This document shows, in pieces, positions 8,355-17,336 of a stretch of DNA of 55,714 nt. A program made the translations under genes and the position numbers. A model generated the notes under the pieces. The model had not been told where the DNA came from, made no database searches, and saw only the letters and a list, made by a program, of their open reading frames with translations. The stretch spans positions 1-55,714 of the forward strand of contig NZ_CAPJ01000155.1 in the NCBI RefSeq assembly GCF_000331775.1. The letters run 5' to 3'. How positions within the stretch are numbered: position 1 is the stretch's first letter; each line of letters starts with the position of its first letter. This DNA comes from Xanthomonas translucens pv. translucens DSM 18974. GTDB taxonomy: Bacteria; Pseudomonadota; Gammaproteobacteria; Xanthomonadales; Xanthomonadaceae.

Positions 8355-9022
8355 AGCCGACGCGCGCCCTCCTGCTGCTCGCCGTCCCGGCCCTGCTGCT
8401 TGCCGCCGGCTGCTCCGCGCTGACCGGCGGCAGCAAGGAGCCGGTGACGATCTACGCGCCCAACGTGCGCGTCGCGCCGAACCCGGCCTGGCCACAGGCG
8501 ACCTGGCAACTGGCGATCGCCAAGCCCAGCGCATCGCGCATGGTCGACAGCCCGCGCATCGCGGTGCGCCCCACCCCGGACGAACTGCAGGTGTACAGCG
8601 GCGTCAGCTGGGCGCAGCCGGCCACCGACATGCTCGAGGACACCGTGGTGCGCGCGTTCGAGGATTCCGGGCGCATCGCGGGTGTGGCCCGGCTCGGCAC
8701 CGGCATCCGCGCCGACTACAAGCTGATCCTGGACCTGCGCCGCTTCGAATCGGACTACGCCGGCCGCGCCGTGCCCTCGGCCACGATCGAGCTCAACGCC
8801 AAGTTGCTGTACACGCCCGACCAGCGCGTGGTCGCCTCGCGCACCTTCCTCGCCGCGCAACCGGCGGCCAGCACCGCGCAGGCGCAGGTCGCCGACGCCT
8901 TCAGCCAGGCGCTGTCGCAGGTGACCGGCGACGTGGTCGGCTGGACCCTGCAGCAGGGCCAGGCCGATGCGGCAACGGCGCTGGCACCGCCGCCGAAGCC
9001 CGCCCCTGCACCACGCCGCTGA
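8351..9022 (+). CDS. ABC-type transport auxiliary lipoprotein (PqiC/DUF330-like)
   Basis: Lipoprotein of 223 aa that overlaps the MCE gene by four bases (ATGA), so translation is probably coupled. It has a signal peptide and lipobox LLAAGC with the acylated Cys near residue 21, followed by SALTGGSKEPVTIYAPN. The body matches the ABC_trans_aux family: YSGVSWAQPATDMLEDTVVRAFEDSG, DYKLILDLRRFESDYAG and ATIELNAKLLYTPDQRVVASRTF. Members such as PqiC partner with MCE systems at the outer membrane. The C-terminus is a proline/alanine-rich tail. It is the last gene of the operon and ends at a repeat cluster. Confidence 0.88.
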   Translation: MKPTRALLLLAVPALLLAAGCSALTGGSKEPVTIYAPNVRVAPNPAWPQATWQLAIAKPSASRMVDSPRIAVRPTPDELQVYSGVSWAQPATDMLEDTVVRAFEDSGRIAGVARLGTGIRADYKLILDLRRFESDYAGRAVPSATIELNAKLLYTPDQRVVASRTFLAAQPAASTAQAQVADAFSQALSQVTGDVVGWTLQQGQADAATALAPPPKPAPAPRR

Positions 9023-9028
9023 CCGCAA

Positions 9029-9165
9029 AGCCCCTCTACTCCGGGAGAGGGGTTGGGATGAAGGTACGGCGCGAAGCGACTCGCGCAGCTTGGATGCGCA
9101 AGGCTGCGCCCGGGCCCTCATCCGGCCCTGCGGGCCACCTTCTCCCGCAGGGAGAAGGGAATTCT
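9029..9165. repeat. REP-like intergenic repeat cluster
   Basis: The gap between the lipoprotein gene and alkB is filled by a compound element. At the left is a hairpin made from cccctct and agagggg, followed by ttgggatgaagg. At the right is ccctcatccggccctgc, followed by ccttctcccgcagggagaagg. The left and right units are roughly inverted with respect to each other. I recognise this as a common Xanthomonas intergenic repeat. It lies between convergent genes and may also terminate transcription. Confidence 0.65.
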
Positions 9166-9171
9166 TGGCCG

Positions 9172-9753
9172 CTAACGCGCGGCGATGTTCCGAAACGTCA
9201 GATTGATCCGCTCGCCGACCGGCTTCGCCGTCCGCGGCAAGGCGTGCCGGTACAGGCGCTGGGTCTGCCCGCCCATCAGCAGCAATCCACCGGCGCTCAG
9301 TTCCAGCGCCTGGCGCAGCGCCGGCTGCTGGCGGTGGCGCAGCACGAAGCGGCGCGTGGCGCCCAGGCTCAGCGAGGCGATCAGCGGATGCGGCCCCAGT
9401 TCCGTCTCGTCGTCGCTATGCCAGCCCATCGCGTCGCGGCCGTCGCGGTAGCGGTTGGCCAGCACGCTGTTGAACGCCACCCCGGTTTCCGCCGCCAGCC
9501 GCTCGCGCAACGGCTGCAGCGCCGGCGGCCACGGATGCGGTGCGAAACGGGTGCCGGAATAGCGATAGCTCGCCTGCGCATCGCCGATCCAGCAGCTCAG
9601 CCGCGGCGAATCCACCAGCTTTCCGAACAGACGGATGCGGTGCACTTCCCAATTCACCGCGGTCAGCAGGTGCGCGAACAGCACCGCCGCCTCGGCCGGC
9701 GCGAGCCAGCCGGGCAGCCATCGGAGGTCGGCGCCGGGCAGATCGAGTCGCAT
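9172..9753 (-). CDS. alkB: AlkB-type 2-oxoglutarate/Fe(II) DNA dealkylase
   Basis: Repair dioxygenase of 193 aa that oxidatively removes alkyl groups such as 1-methyladenine and 3-methylcytosine from DNA or RNA. The core is intact: NRYRDGRDAMGWHSDDE supplies the nucleotide-recognition lid and the iron ligands H112 and D114. The third ligand is H170 in YRHALPR, and RINLTFR near 182-188 gives the 2-oxoglutarate-binding arginines in the family's R-x-N-x-T-x-R pattern. The length and the GGLLLMGGQTQ strand fit the ALKBH2/3-like short bacterial group rather than E. coli AlkB. It is monocistronic, facing the Mla-type operon and divergent from the ETF-QO gene. Confidence 0.92.
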   Translation of the reverse strand: MRLDLPGADLRWLPGWLAPAEAAVLFAHLLTAVNWEVHRIRLFGKLVDSPRLSCWIGDAQASYRYSGTRFAPHPWPPALQPLRERLAAETGVAFNSVLANRYRDGRDAMGWHSDDETELGPHPLIASLSLGATRRFVLRHRQQPALRQALELSAGGLLLMGGQTQRLYRHALPRTAKPVGERINLTFRNIAAR

Positions 9754-9866
9754 CGCGTCACGCTAGCATGCGCGCAGGCACCATACGCCAGCGTGCGGAA
9801 TTTGCCCGATCACGCACAAAGCCTGAAAATGCAGCCAGCCAGAACGAGCCAACCGGAGCGGAGCAG

Positions 9867-11510
9867 ATGACGGGATCGGAGGGCGGCGCCAGCGCGCCGC
9901 AGCCAGTGGAGCGCGACGTCATGGAATACGACGTGGTCACCGTCGGCGCAGGCCCAGCCGGGCTGGCGTTCGCGATCCGGCTCAAGCAGCTCAACCCGGA
10001 CATTTCGGTCTGCGTGATCGAGAAGGCCAGCGCGGTCGGTGCGCAGATCCTGTCCGGCGCGGTGATCGAACCGGCGCCGCTGGACGCGCTGCTGCCCGGC
10101 TGGCGCGACGCCCCGCCGCCGATCTGCGTCCCCGCCGGCGAAGACGAGTTCTGGCACCTGAGCAAGGACGGCGGGCGCAAGTTCCCGATCGTGCCGCCGG
10201 GCATGCGCAACCACGGCAACTTCATCGTCAGCCTCGGCGCGCTGTGCGCGTGGCTGGCGCCGCAGGCCGAAGCGCTGGGCGTGGAGATCTATCCCGGCTT
10301 CGCCGCCGCCGAAACCCTGCACGCCGACGACGGCAGCGTGCTCGGCGTGCGCATCGGCGACATGGGCGTGGCCAAGGACGGGGCGCACAAGCCCGGCTAC
10401 ACCCCCGGCATCGATATCCGCGCCAAGGTCACGGTGCTGGCCGAAGGCGCGCGCGGGCATCTGACCAAGCGCCTGGTCAAGCGCTTCGCGCTGGACGCCG
10501 ACAGCGATCCGCAGGCCTATTCGATCGGCATCAAGGAACTGTGGCAGTTGCCGGAAGGGCGCGTGGTGCCCGGCAAGATCGTGCACACCCTGGGCTGGCC
10601 GGCCGACAACACCACCTATGCCGGCAGCTTCCTGTACCACCTGGAGAACAACCAGGTGGCGCTGGGCTACGTCAGCGGCCTGGACTACCACGATCCCGAG
10701 TACCGGCCGTGGGAGGCGTTCCAGCAGTGGAAGAACCACCCGCTGCTGAAGCCGCTGCTGGAAGACGGCACCATCCTGTCGGCCGGCGCCCGCGCCATCG
10801 CCAGCGGCGGCTGGCAGTCGTTGCCGAAGGTGGAGATGCCCGGCGCGCTGCTGATCGGCGACAGCGCCGGCCTGCTCAACGTGCCCAAGATCAAGGGCAC
10901 CCACCAGGCGATCCGCAGCGGCATGCTCGCCGCCGAACACCTGGCCGCCGGCGCCGCGCTGGACCCGGCCGGGTTCGACGCCAGACTGCGCGGTTCGGCG
11001 GTCATGGCCGAACTGCGCCAGGTGCGCAACATCAAGCCCGGTTTCAAGAAGGGCCTGTGGTTCGGCATGCTCAACGCCGCCTGGGAAACCCTGGTCAAGG
11101 GCGCCTCGCCGTGGACGCTGAAGGTGACCGCCGACTGGTCGTCGCTGGACCGGCTGGGCGAACACGAACAGCCCAGGCGCGACTACGTGCAGCGCGCGCT
11201 GGCGCCGCGCGACCGCCTGCAGGGCGTGTACTTCGCCGCCACCGAACACGACGAAGACCAGCCCGTGCACCTGCAGGTGCTGGACCCGCAGATCTGCGTC
11301 ACCCGCTGCACCGAGGAATACGGCAACCCCTGCACCCGCTTCTGCCCGGCCGCGGTGTACGAGATCGTCGACGACGCAGCCGGCAAGCGCCTGCAGATCA
11401 ACGCCGCCAACTGCGTGCACTGCAAGACCTGCGACATCAAGGACCCCTACGAAATCATCAACTGGGTCACCCCGGAAGGCGGCTCCGGGCCGAATTACCA
11501 GAACCTGTGA
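9867..11510 (+). CDS. Electron transfer flavoprotein-ubiquinone oxidoreductase
   Basis: Membrane-associated enzyme that passes electrons from reduced ETF to ubiquinone. It is the partner of EtfAB encoded 11 kb away. The ATG at 9867 (preceded by ggagcggagcag) gives 547 aa, the usual bacterial length. The N-terminal FAD-binding fold is DVVTVGAGPAGLAFAIRLK. The C-terminal 4Fe-4S domain has CVTRCTEEYGNPCTRFCP and then NCVHCKTCDIKDP, supplying the cluster cysteines. The ubiquinone-binding region and a GDSAGLLNVPKIKGTHQA strand lie between. It ends with the typical WVTPEGGSGPNYQNL. The large upstream extension of the frame is not real coding sequence because it overlaps alkB. Confidence 0.96.
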   Translation: MTGSEGGASAPQPVERDVMEYDVVTVGAGPAGLAFAIRLKQLNPDISVCVIEKASAVGAQILSGAVIEPAPLDALLPGWRDAPPPICVPAGEDEFWHLSKDGGRKFPIVPPGMRNHGNFIVSLGALCAWLAPQAEALGVEIYPGFAAAETLHADDGSVLGVRIGDMGVAKDGAHKPGYTPGIDIRAKVTVLAEGARGHLTKRLVKRFALDADSDPQAYSIGIKELWQLPEGRVVPGKIVHTLGWPADNTTYAGSFLYHLENNQVALGYVSGLDYHDPEYRPWEAFQQWKNHPLLKPLLEDGTILSAGARAIASGGWQSLPKVEMPGALLIGDSAGLLNVPKIKGTHQAIRSGMLAAEHLAAGAALDPAGFDARLRGSAVMAELRQVRNIKPGFKKGLWFGMLNAAWETLVKGASPWTLKVTADWSSLDRLGEHEQPRRDYVQRALAPRDRLQGVYFAATEHDEDQPVHLQVLDPQICVTRCTEEYGNPCTRFCPAAVYEIVDDAAGKRLQINAANCVHCKTCDIKDPYEIINWVTPEGGSGPNYQNL

Positions 11511-11580
11511 GCCGCTTGCGCACTTCCGGGACGATGTGCCGGCTGCGCCGCGACAGGGCGCGTCGCAGCATGACCTTGCG

Positions 11581-14412
11581 ATGAGCGCCGCCTGGCGTAA
11601 GGCCACCCTGGCCGCACGCGCGGCGGTCGAGCGCCACGGCGGCGGCTGGCGCGGCCTGCGCGCCGTCGCCGAGCGTGGCTGGAAAGTGCTGCGCGCGCTG
11701 GGCCTGTCCGGTTTTCTGCGGCGCCTGCGCCATGCCGGGCAGGCGCAGGTGTCGGCAGCGCCGCCATCGGATGCGGTGTTCCCGGCGCCGACGCCGATCG
11801 AGCGCGTGCAACTGCGCGTGGGCGTGATGGCGCACGTTTTTTACCCCGACCTTCTGGGCGAATTGGCCGAGGCGCTGACCACCATGCCGGTGCCGTACGT
11901 GCTGATGGTGTCGGTGATCGACGACGACGCGCAGCGCATGGTCCGACAGCAATTGTCGGCGCTGCCTAACCTGCAGACGCTGCATGTGCGCCAGGTCGCC
12001 AACCGCGGCCGCGATCTGGCGCCGTTGATCGTGACGTTCCGTGAAGACGTGCTGGCGCTGGACGTGGTGGCGCACTGGCATACCAAGAAATCGCTGTATA
12101 CCGGCAGCGAACGCCGCGACTGGCGCAGCTACCTGACCGGCTCGCTGTTCGGTTCGCCGCACCGCATTGCCTGGATCCTGGGCATGTTCGCCGCCGAACC
12201 GAAGCTGGGCATCGTCTACCCCGAGAGCTTCGGCAGCGTGCCGCTGTGGGCGCATACGTGGCTGAGCAATCTGCCGGTGTGTCGCGAACTCGGCCAGCGT
12301 CTCGGCGTCGGTATCGATGCGGCAGCCTACATCGATTTCCCGGCCGGCTCGATGTTCTGGGCGCGCGTGGAGGCATTGCGGCCGATCTACGCGCTGGGCC
12401 TGAGCTTGCAGGATTTCCCCGAAGAGCACGGCCAGATCGACGGGACGCTGCAGCATGCCCTGGAACGGATGTTCGTCGCGGTGGTCCGCCAGCAAGGCCT
12501 GCTGGCAGGCATTCTGCCAGCGGACGGAACGCTCGCGCTGAGCACGGAAGGAAGCCGCAACTGGATGCAGGCCTTCCAGATGCCGTTGGCGACGCGCGTG
12601 GCGCTGTCGGCGATCGATGCAAGCGTGGTATCGCTGGACGTATTCGACACCCTGGTGACGCGCCCCTTCCTGACCCCTGCCGGCGCACGCGCCTATCTCG
12701 CGCATCTGGCCGCCGAAACGCTGGGCGTCGCCGAATTCGTCATGTTGCGCGAGCGTGCCGAAGCGCGCGCGCGCGCAGCGGCCGGACGCGATGTCGATCT
12801 GGACGCCATCTATGCGGCGATGGCGCACCTGGCGGAGGCGAAAGACCTGCCCCTGCACGCCCTGCAGAAACTCGAGCTGGAGACCGAAGCACGCCTGTTG
12901 CAGCCGCGTCGGGCGCTGGTCGCCGCTGCCGCCGCGCTCGCCGCCAACGGCAGGCGCCTGCTCGCCGTGTCGGACATGTACCTGGACAGCGCCGATCTGC
13001 AAAGGGTGTTGCCATCGGCCGTGCGCGCACTGCCACACGCCTGGTATGTGTCTTGCGAAACCGGCTGGCGCAAGGACGACGGCCAGGCCTGGGAACAGCT
13101 GCCGGCGCGCGAAGGCGTGGCCGCGCGGCACTGGCTGCACGTCGGCGACAACGAACAGGCGGATATCCAGCGCCCGCAGATGCACGGCTATCTCACCCCC
13201 GTGCATGTGCTGCGGCCAGCGGCCCTGCTCGACGTGGTCCCGGCATTGCGCCCGTTGCGGCCTGCCGCGGGCGCCGCCAGTCCCTGGCAGGATCAGTTGT
13301 GGCTGGGCCTGCTCAGTCGCCACCTGGCGGATCTGGCCGATGCGCGGCCGCAGCAGTTCGGCGAGCGGCTGCGCCTGGAATCGCCGGCATCGCTCGGCTA
13401 CCTGGTGCTCGGCCCGCTGATCGCCGATTACCTGCTGTGGCTGGCGCGGCTGGCGCTGTCGCGCGGCATTGGCCAGATCCTGTTCCTGAGCCGCGAAGGC
13501 TATGTGTTGCAAAAGGCGTTCGCGCAGCTGCAGGCCGCGTGTCCATCCCTGGCCGCGCTGCGCGGCCGCTATCTGCTGGCCTCGCGCCGCGGCACCGGCG
13601 TGCCGACGCTGCGTGCGGCCGAGGATCTGCAGGCCTTGCTCGGCAATACCTACACCGGCAGCCTGCAGGAGCTGTTGCAAGCGCGGCTTGGCGCACCGGC
13701 GACCGCTGCGATCGCCGCGCAGCTCGGCGCGGCGGACATGCGCAGCACCGTGCTATTGCCGGAGATGCGTGCCGCACTGCTGCAGAAACTTGCGCCCGCG
13801 ATGCCGGCGCTGCTGGCCGTGGCCGCCGCAGAACGCGAAGGCTATTTGCGTTACTGGCGCGATACGGTCGGCGAGGCGCCGGCCATGGTCGCCGACCTGG
13901 GCTACGCCGGCACGATCCAGGCGCAGTTGGCCCGGTTGAGCGGAACCGCGCTGGGTGGCGGCTATTTCGCGGTGAACCGTGGCATCGCCCAGGTCGAGGC
14001 CAGCGGCTGGGCCGAAGCCTGCTATTTCGATGGCCGCAGCACGCAGGCGCCCCCCTCGCCGATCCTGCAACACGACTTGCTGCTGGAAACCTTTCTGACC
14101 GCAGCGCACGGCCAGTTCTCGCACTTCGCCCTGCGCGACGACGGCAACACCGAAGCGGTCTTCGCCGACAGCGAATTGGACGCCACGCAGTTCGCCACGG
14201 TGGCCGCGGTCCAGCAAGGCGCGCTCGACTTCGTCGCCGACCTATGCGCGGTCGGCGGCAGCGAAACCTGGCAATTGACGTTCGACCATGCGCTGATCCA
14301 GGCGCCATTGCGTTGCCTGGGCGAGGGCCGCTGGCAGGCCGGCGACTGGGCGCGCGGCCTGGCGGTCAGCGACGCGTTCACTGGCCGCGGCCGGGTCGCC
14401 GTGACCATCTGA
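11581..14412 (+). CDS. RgpF-type glycan protein fused to a HAD-like domain (COG5610-like)
   Basis: Large cytoplasmic protein of 943 aa with no clear E. coli equivalent. After a 70-residue basic helical lead, residues about 75-340 match the rhamnan synthesis F (RgpF) family: VMAHVFYPDLLGEL, VANRGRDLAPLI, AHWHTKKS and YIDFPAGSMFWAR. Residues from about 345 begin a HAD-like fold with SLDVFDTLVTRPF (D353 and D356, DxFDT) and HVGDNEQADIQRP near 520, followed by a long C-terminal region with ILFLSREGYVLQKAF. This is the composition of COG5610 proteins found in polysaccharide loci. I chose the ATG at 11581 rather than the GTG at 11536. It lies about 10 kb outside the O-antigen block, just after the ETF-QO gene. 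A role in modifying or assembling a rhamnose-containing surface glycan is inference. Confidence 0.75.
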   Translation: MSAAWRKATLAARAAVERHGGGWRGLRAVAERGWKVLRALGLSGFLRRLRHAGQAQVSAAPPSDAVFPAPTPIERVQLRVGVMAHVFYPDLLGELAEALTTMPVPYVLMVSVIDDDAQRMVRQQLSALPNLQTLHVRQVANRGRDLAPLIVTFREDVLALDVVAHWHTKKSLYTGSERRDWRSYLTGSLFGSPHRIAWILGMFAAEPKLGIVYPESFGSVPLWAHTWLSNLPVCRELGQRLGVGIDAAAYIDFPAGSMFWARVEALRPIYALGLSLQDFPEEHGQIDGTLQHALERMFVAVVRQQGLLAGILPADGTLALSTEGSRNWMQAFQMPLATRVALSAIDASVVSLDVFDTLVTRPFLTPAGARAYLAHLAAETLGVAEFVMLRERAEARARAAAGRDVDLDAIYAAMAHLAEAKDLPLHALQKLELETEARLLQPRRALVAAAAALAANGRRLLAVSDMYLDSADLQRVLPSAVRALPHAWYVSCETGWRKDDGQAWEQLPAREGVAARHWLHVGDNEQADIQRPQMHGYLTPVHVLRPAALLDVVPALRPLRPAAGAASPWQDQLWLGLLSRHLADLADARPQQFGERLRLESPASLGYLVLGPLIADYLLWLARLALSRGIGQILFLSREGYVLQKAFAQLQAACPSLAALRGRYLLASRRGTGVPTLRAAEDLQALLGNTYTGSLQELLQARLGAPATAAIAAQLGAADMRSTVLLPEMRAALLQKLAPAMPALLAVAAAEREGYLRYWRDTVGEAPAMVADLGYAGTIQAQLARLSGTALGGGYFAVNRGIAQVEASGWAEACYFDGRSTQAPPSPILQHDLLLETFLTAAHGQFSHFALRDDGNTEAVFADSELDATQFATVAAVQQGALDFVADLCAVGGSETWQLTFDHALIQAPLRCLGEGRWQAGDWARGLAVSDAFTGRGRVAVTI

Positions 14413-14436
14413 GCGGCGCCTGCGCGCGCGGTAGCG

Positions 14437-15069
<633 letters not shown>

Positions 15070-15070
15070 G

Positions 15071-15808
15071 TCAGGCGTCCTTCTGGCGCAGGGTGCGCTG
15101 TTCGATGCGTTTTTCCGGATGCGGGTTGTGCACGATGCGGTCCACGTAGATGCCAGGCAGGTGCACCTGGTCCGGGTCGATGCTGCCGGTGTCGACGAGT
15201 TGCTCGACCTCGGCGATGCAGACCTTGCCGGCCATCGCGCAGGCCGGGTTGAAGTTGCGTGCGGTCTTGCGGAACACCAGGTTGCCGGCCGCGTCGGCTT
15301 TCCACGCCTTGACCAGGGCCACGTCGGCCTGCAACGCGGTTTCCAGCACGTAGTGCTTGCCGTCGAATTCGCGCGTCTCCTTGCCCTGCGCGACGACCGT
15401 GCCGTAGCCGGTGGCGGTGAAGAACGCGGGAATGCCGGCGCCACCGGCGCGCAGGCGTTCGGCCAGGGTGCCCTGCGGATTGAATTCCAGCTCCAGCTCG
15501 CCGGCCAGGTATTGGCGCTCGAATTCCTTGTTCTCGCCGACATAGGACGAGATCATCTTGCGGATCTGCCGGGTCGCCAGCAGCTGACCCAGGCCGAAGC
15601 CATCGACGCCGGCGTTGTTGGAGATCACGGTCAGGCCGGTCACCGCACTGTCGCGCAGCGCGGCGATCAAGGCCTCGGGGATGCCGCACAGGCCGAAGCC
15701 GCCGACCGCCAGGGTCTGGCCGTCGCCGACCACGTCGGCCAGCGCCGTGGCCGCGTCGGGGAACAGCTTGCCGCGCCGTCCGGTCACCCGGGTAGAGGTG
15801 TCGCCCAT
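15071..15808 (-). CDS. scoA: 3-oxoacid CoA-transferase subunit A
   Basis: Alpha subunit of the same CoA-transferase, 245 aa from the ATG at 15808 ([20 protein letters not shown]). I prefer this to the ATG 15 bases upstream because it starts closer to the family N-terminus. The CoA-binding glycine-rich signature is [34 protein letters not shown] and [25 protein letters not shown] are the usual subunit A motifs. It is first in a two-gene operon. The substrate is a 3-oxoacid, probably acetoacetate; 3-oxoadipate (PcaI) is possible. It lies back to back with xanA. Confidence 0.87.
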   Translation of the reverse strand: MGDTSTRVTGRRGKLFPDAATALADVVGDGQTLAVGGFGLCGIPEALIAALRDSAVTGLTVISNNAGVDGFGLGQLLATRQIRKMISSYVGENKEFERQYLAGELELEFNPQGTLAERLRAGGAGIPAFFTATGYGTVVAQGKETREFDGKHYVLETALQADVALVKAWKADAAGNLVFRKTARNFNPACAMAGKVCIAEVEQLVDTGSIDPDQVHLPGIYVDRIVHNPHPEKRIEQRTLRQKDA

Positions 15809-15881
15809 TCGCCAGCTCCGCATCGGAAGTAGACAAGTAGTTTAGCCGCTCGCCGCGCGCGGCCTACTGCGCACTGCCGCA

Positions 15882-15911
15882 ATGACCGATTAAGGGCCGG
15901 ACCGTTACACT
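15882..15911 (+). promoter_or_regulatory. Candidate promoter for xanA
   Basis: TACACT (15906-15911) resembles a -10 box, with ATGACC (15882-15887) 18 bases upstream as a partial -35. It sits in the short divergent gap between scoA and xanA. The match is moderate. Confidence 0.3.
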
Positions 15912-15941
15912 CCAGGTTCCCCCATGCAAGGTTTCTGCCCT

Positions 15942-17288
15942 ATGTCGCTTCCCGCATTCAAGGCCTACGACATCCGCGGTCGCGTTCCCGACGAACTGAA
16001 CGAGGACCTGGCGCGCCGCATCGGCGTGGCATTGGCGGGGCAATTGGAGAGCGGGCCGGTGGTGGTGGGCCACGATGTGCGCCTGGCCAGCCAGGGGCTG
16101 CAGGACGCGCTGTCAGCCGGCCTGCGCGCCAGCGGCCGCGAGGTCATCGACATCGGCCTGTGCGGCACCGAGGAAGTGTATTTCCAGACCGACCACCTGC
16201 AGGCCGCCGGCGGGGTGATGGTCACCGCCAGCCACAACCCGATGGACTACAACGGGATGAAGCTGGTGCGCGAGAACGCGCGCCCGATCAGCTCCGATAC
16301 CGGCCTGTTCGCGATCCGCGACACCGTGGCCGCCGACACCGCGCCGGCCGGCACGCCGACCGCGGCGCAGCACAGCCGCCCGGACAAGTCCGCCTATATC
16401 GCGCACCTGCTGAGCTACATCGACATCGGTTCGCTCAAGCCGCTGAAGCTGGTGGTCAACGCCGGCAACGGCGGCGCCGGCGCCATCGTCGACCTGCTGG
16501 CGCCGCACCTGCCGTTCGAGTTCGTGCGCGTGTTCCACGAGCCGGACGGCCACTTCCCCAATGGCATCCCGAACCCGCTGCTGCCGGAGAACCGCGAGGC
16601 CACCGCCAAGGCGGTCAAGCAACACGGCGCCGACTTCGGCATCGCCTGGGACGGCGATTTCGACCGCTGCTTCTTCTTCGACGAGAACGGCCGTTTCATC
16701 GAAGGCTATTACCTGGTCGGCCTGCTGGCGCAGGCGATCCTGGCCAAGCAGCCGGGCGGCAAGGTGGTGCACGATCCGCGCCTGACCTGGAACACGATCG
16801 AGATGGTCGAGGACGCCGGCGGCGTGCCGGTGCTGTGCAAGAGCGGGCATGCCTTCATCAAGGAGAAGATGCGCAGCGAGAACGCCGTGTACGGCGGCGA
16901 GATGAGCGCACACCACTATTTCCGCGAGTTCGCCTACGCCGACTCGGGGATGATCCCGTGGCTGCTGATCGCCGAGCTGGTGTCGCAGTCGGGCCGTTCG
17001 CTGGCCGACCTGGTCGAGGCACGCATGCAGAAATTCCCGTGCAGCGGCGAAATCAACTTCAAGGTCGCCGATGCCAAGGCCGCGGTGGCGCGGGTGATGC
17101 AGCACTACGCCGCGCAGTCGCCGGCGCTGGACCACACCGACGGCGTCAGCGCCGAATTCGCGCAGTGGCGCTTCAACCTGCGCAGCTCCAATACCGAACC
17201 GCTGTTGCGCCTGAACGTGGAAACGCGTGGCGATGCGGCATTGCTGGAACAGCGCACCCAGGAAATTTCCGACCTGTTGCGCGGTTGA
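15942..17288 (+). CDS. xanA: Phosphomannomutase/phosphoglucomutase
   Basis: Cytoplasmic alpha-D-phosphohexomutase of 448 aa, the length of XanA. It interconverts mannose-6-P and mannose-1-P, and glucose-6-P and glucose-1-P, feeding GDP-mannose, UDP-glucose and dTDP-rhamnose for LPS and exopolysaccharide. All four family motifs are present: the phosphoserine loop TASHNPMDYNGMK (S97), the metal loop DGDFDRC, the sugar-specificity loop GGEMSAHHYFREF, and the phosphate-binding loop RSSNTEPLLRLN. I chose MSLPAFKAYDIRG at 15942 over the ATG 18 bases upstream because it matches the family start. xanB follows after 48 bases. Confidence 0.95.
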   Translation: MSLPAFKAYDIRGRVPDELNEDLARRIGVALAGQLESGPVVVGHDVRLASQGLQDALSAGLRASGREVIDIGLCGTEEVYFQTDHLQAAGGVMVTASHNPMDYNGMKLVRENARPISSDTGLFAIRDTVAADTAPAGTPTAAQHSRPDKSAYIAHLLSYIDIGSLKPLKLVVNAGNGGAGAIVDLLAPHLPFEFVRVFHEPDGHFPNGIPNPLLPENREATAKAVKQHGADFGIAWDGDFDRCFFFDENGRFIEGYYLVGLLAQAILAKQPGGKVVHDPRLTWNTIEMVEDAGGVPVLCKSGHAFIKEKMRSENAVYGGEMSAHHYFREFAYADSGMIPWLLIAELVSQSGRSLADLVEARMQKFPCSGEINFKVADAKAAVARVMQHYAAQSPALDHTDGVSAEFAQWRFNLRSSNTEPLLRLNVETRGDAALLEQRTQEISDLLRG

Positions 17289-17336
17289 TCTCCCCCTCTC
17301 CCCTCCCCCTAGACGCACGATGGAGTTCCCCCGCCC

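Noticed and set aside
5430..8534. A 1034-codon open frame on the minus strand opposite the Mla-type operon
   Set aside because: Composition is that of a reverse-strand shadow (runs of Q, R, G, H, A); the plus-strand frames have clear ABC-transporter and MCE motifs.
11467..13680. A 737-codon minus-strand frame opposite the RgpF-HAD gene
   Set aside because: No family motif, Q/R/H-rich shadow composition; the opposite strand has recognisable domains.
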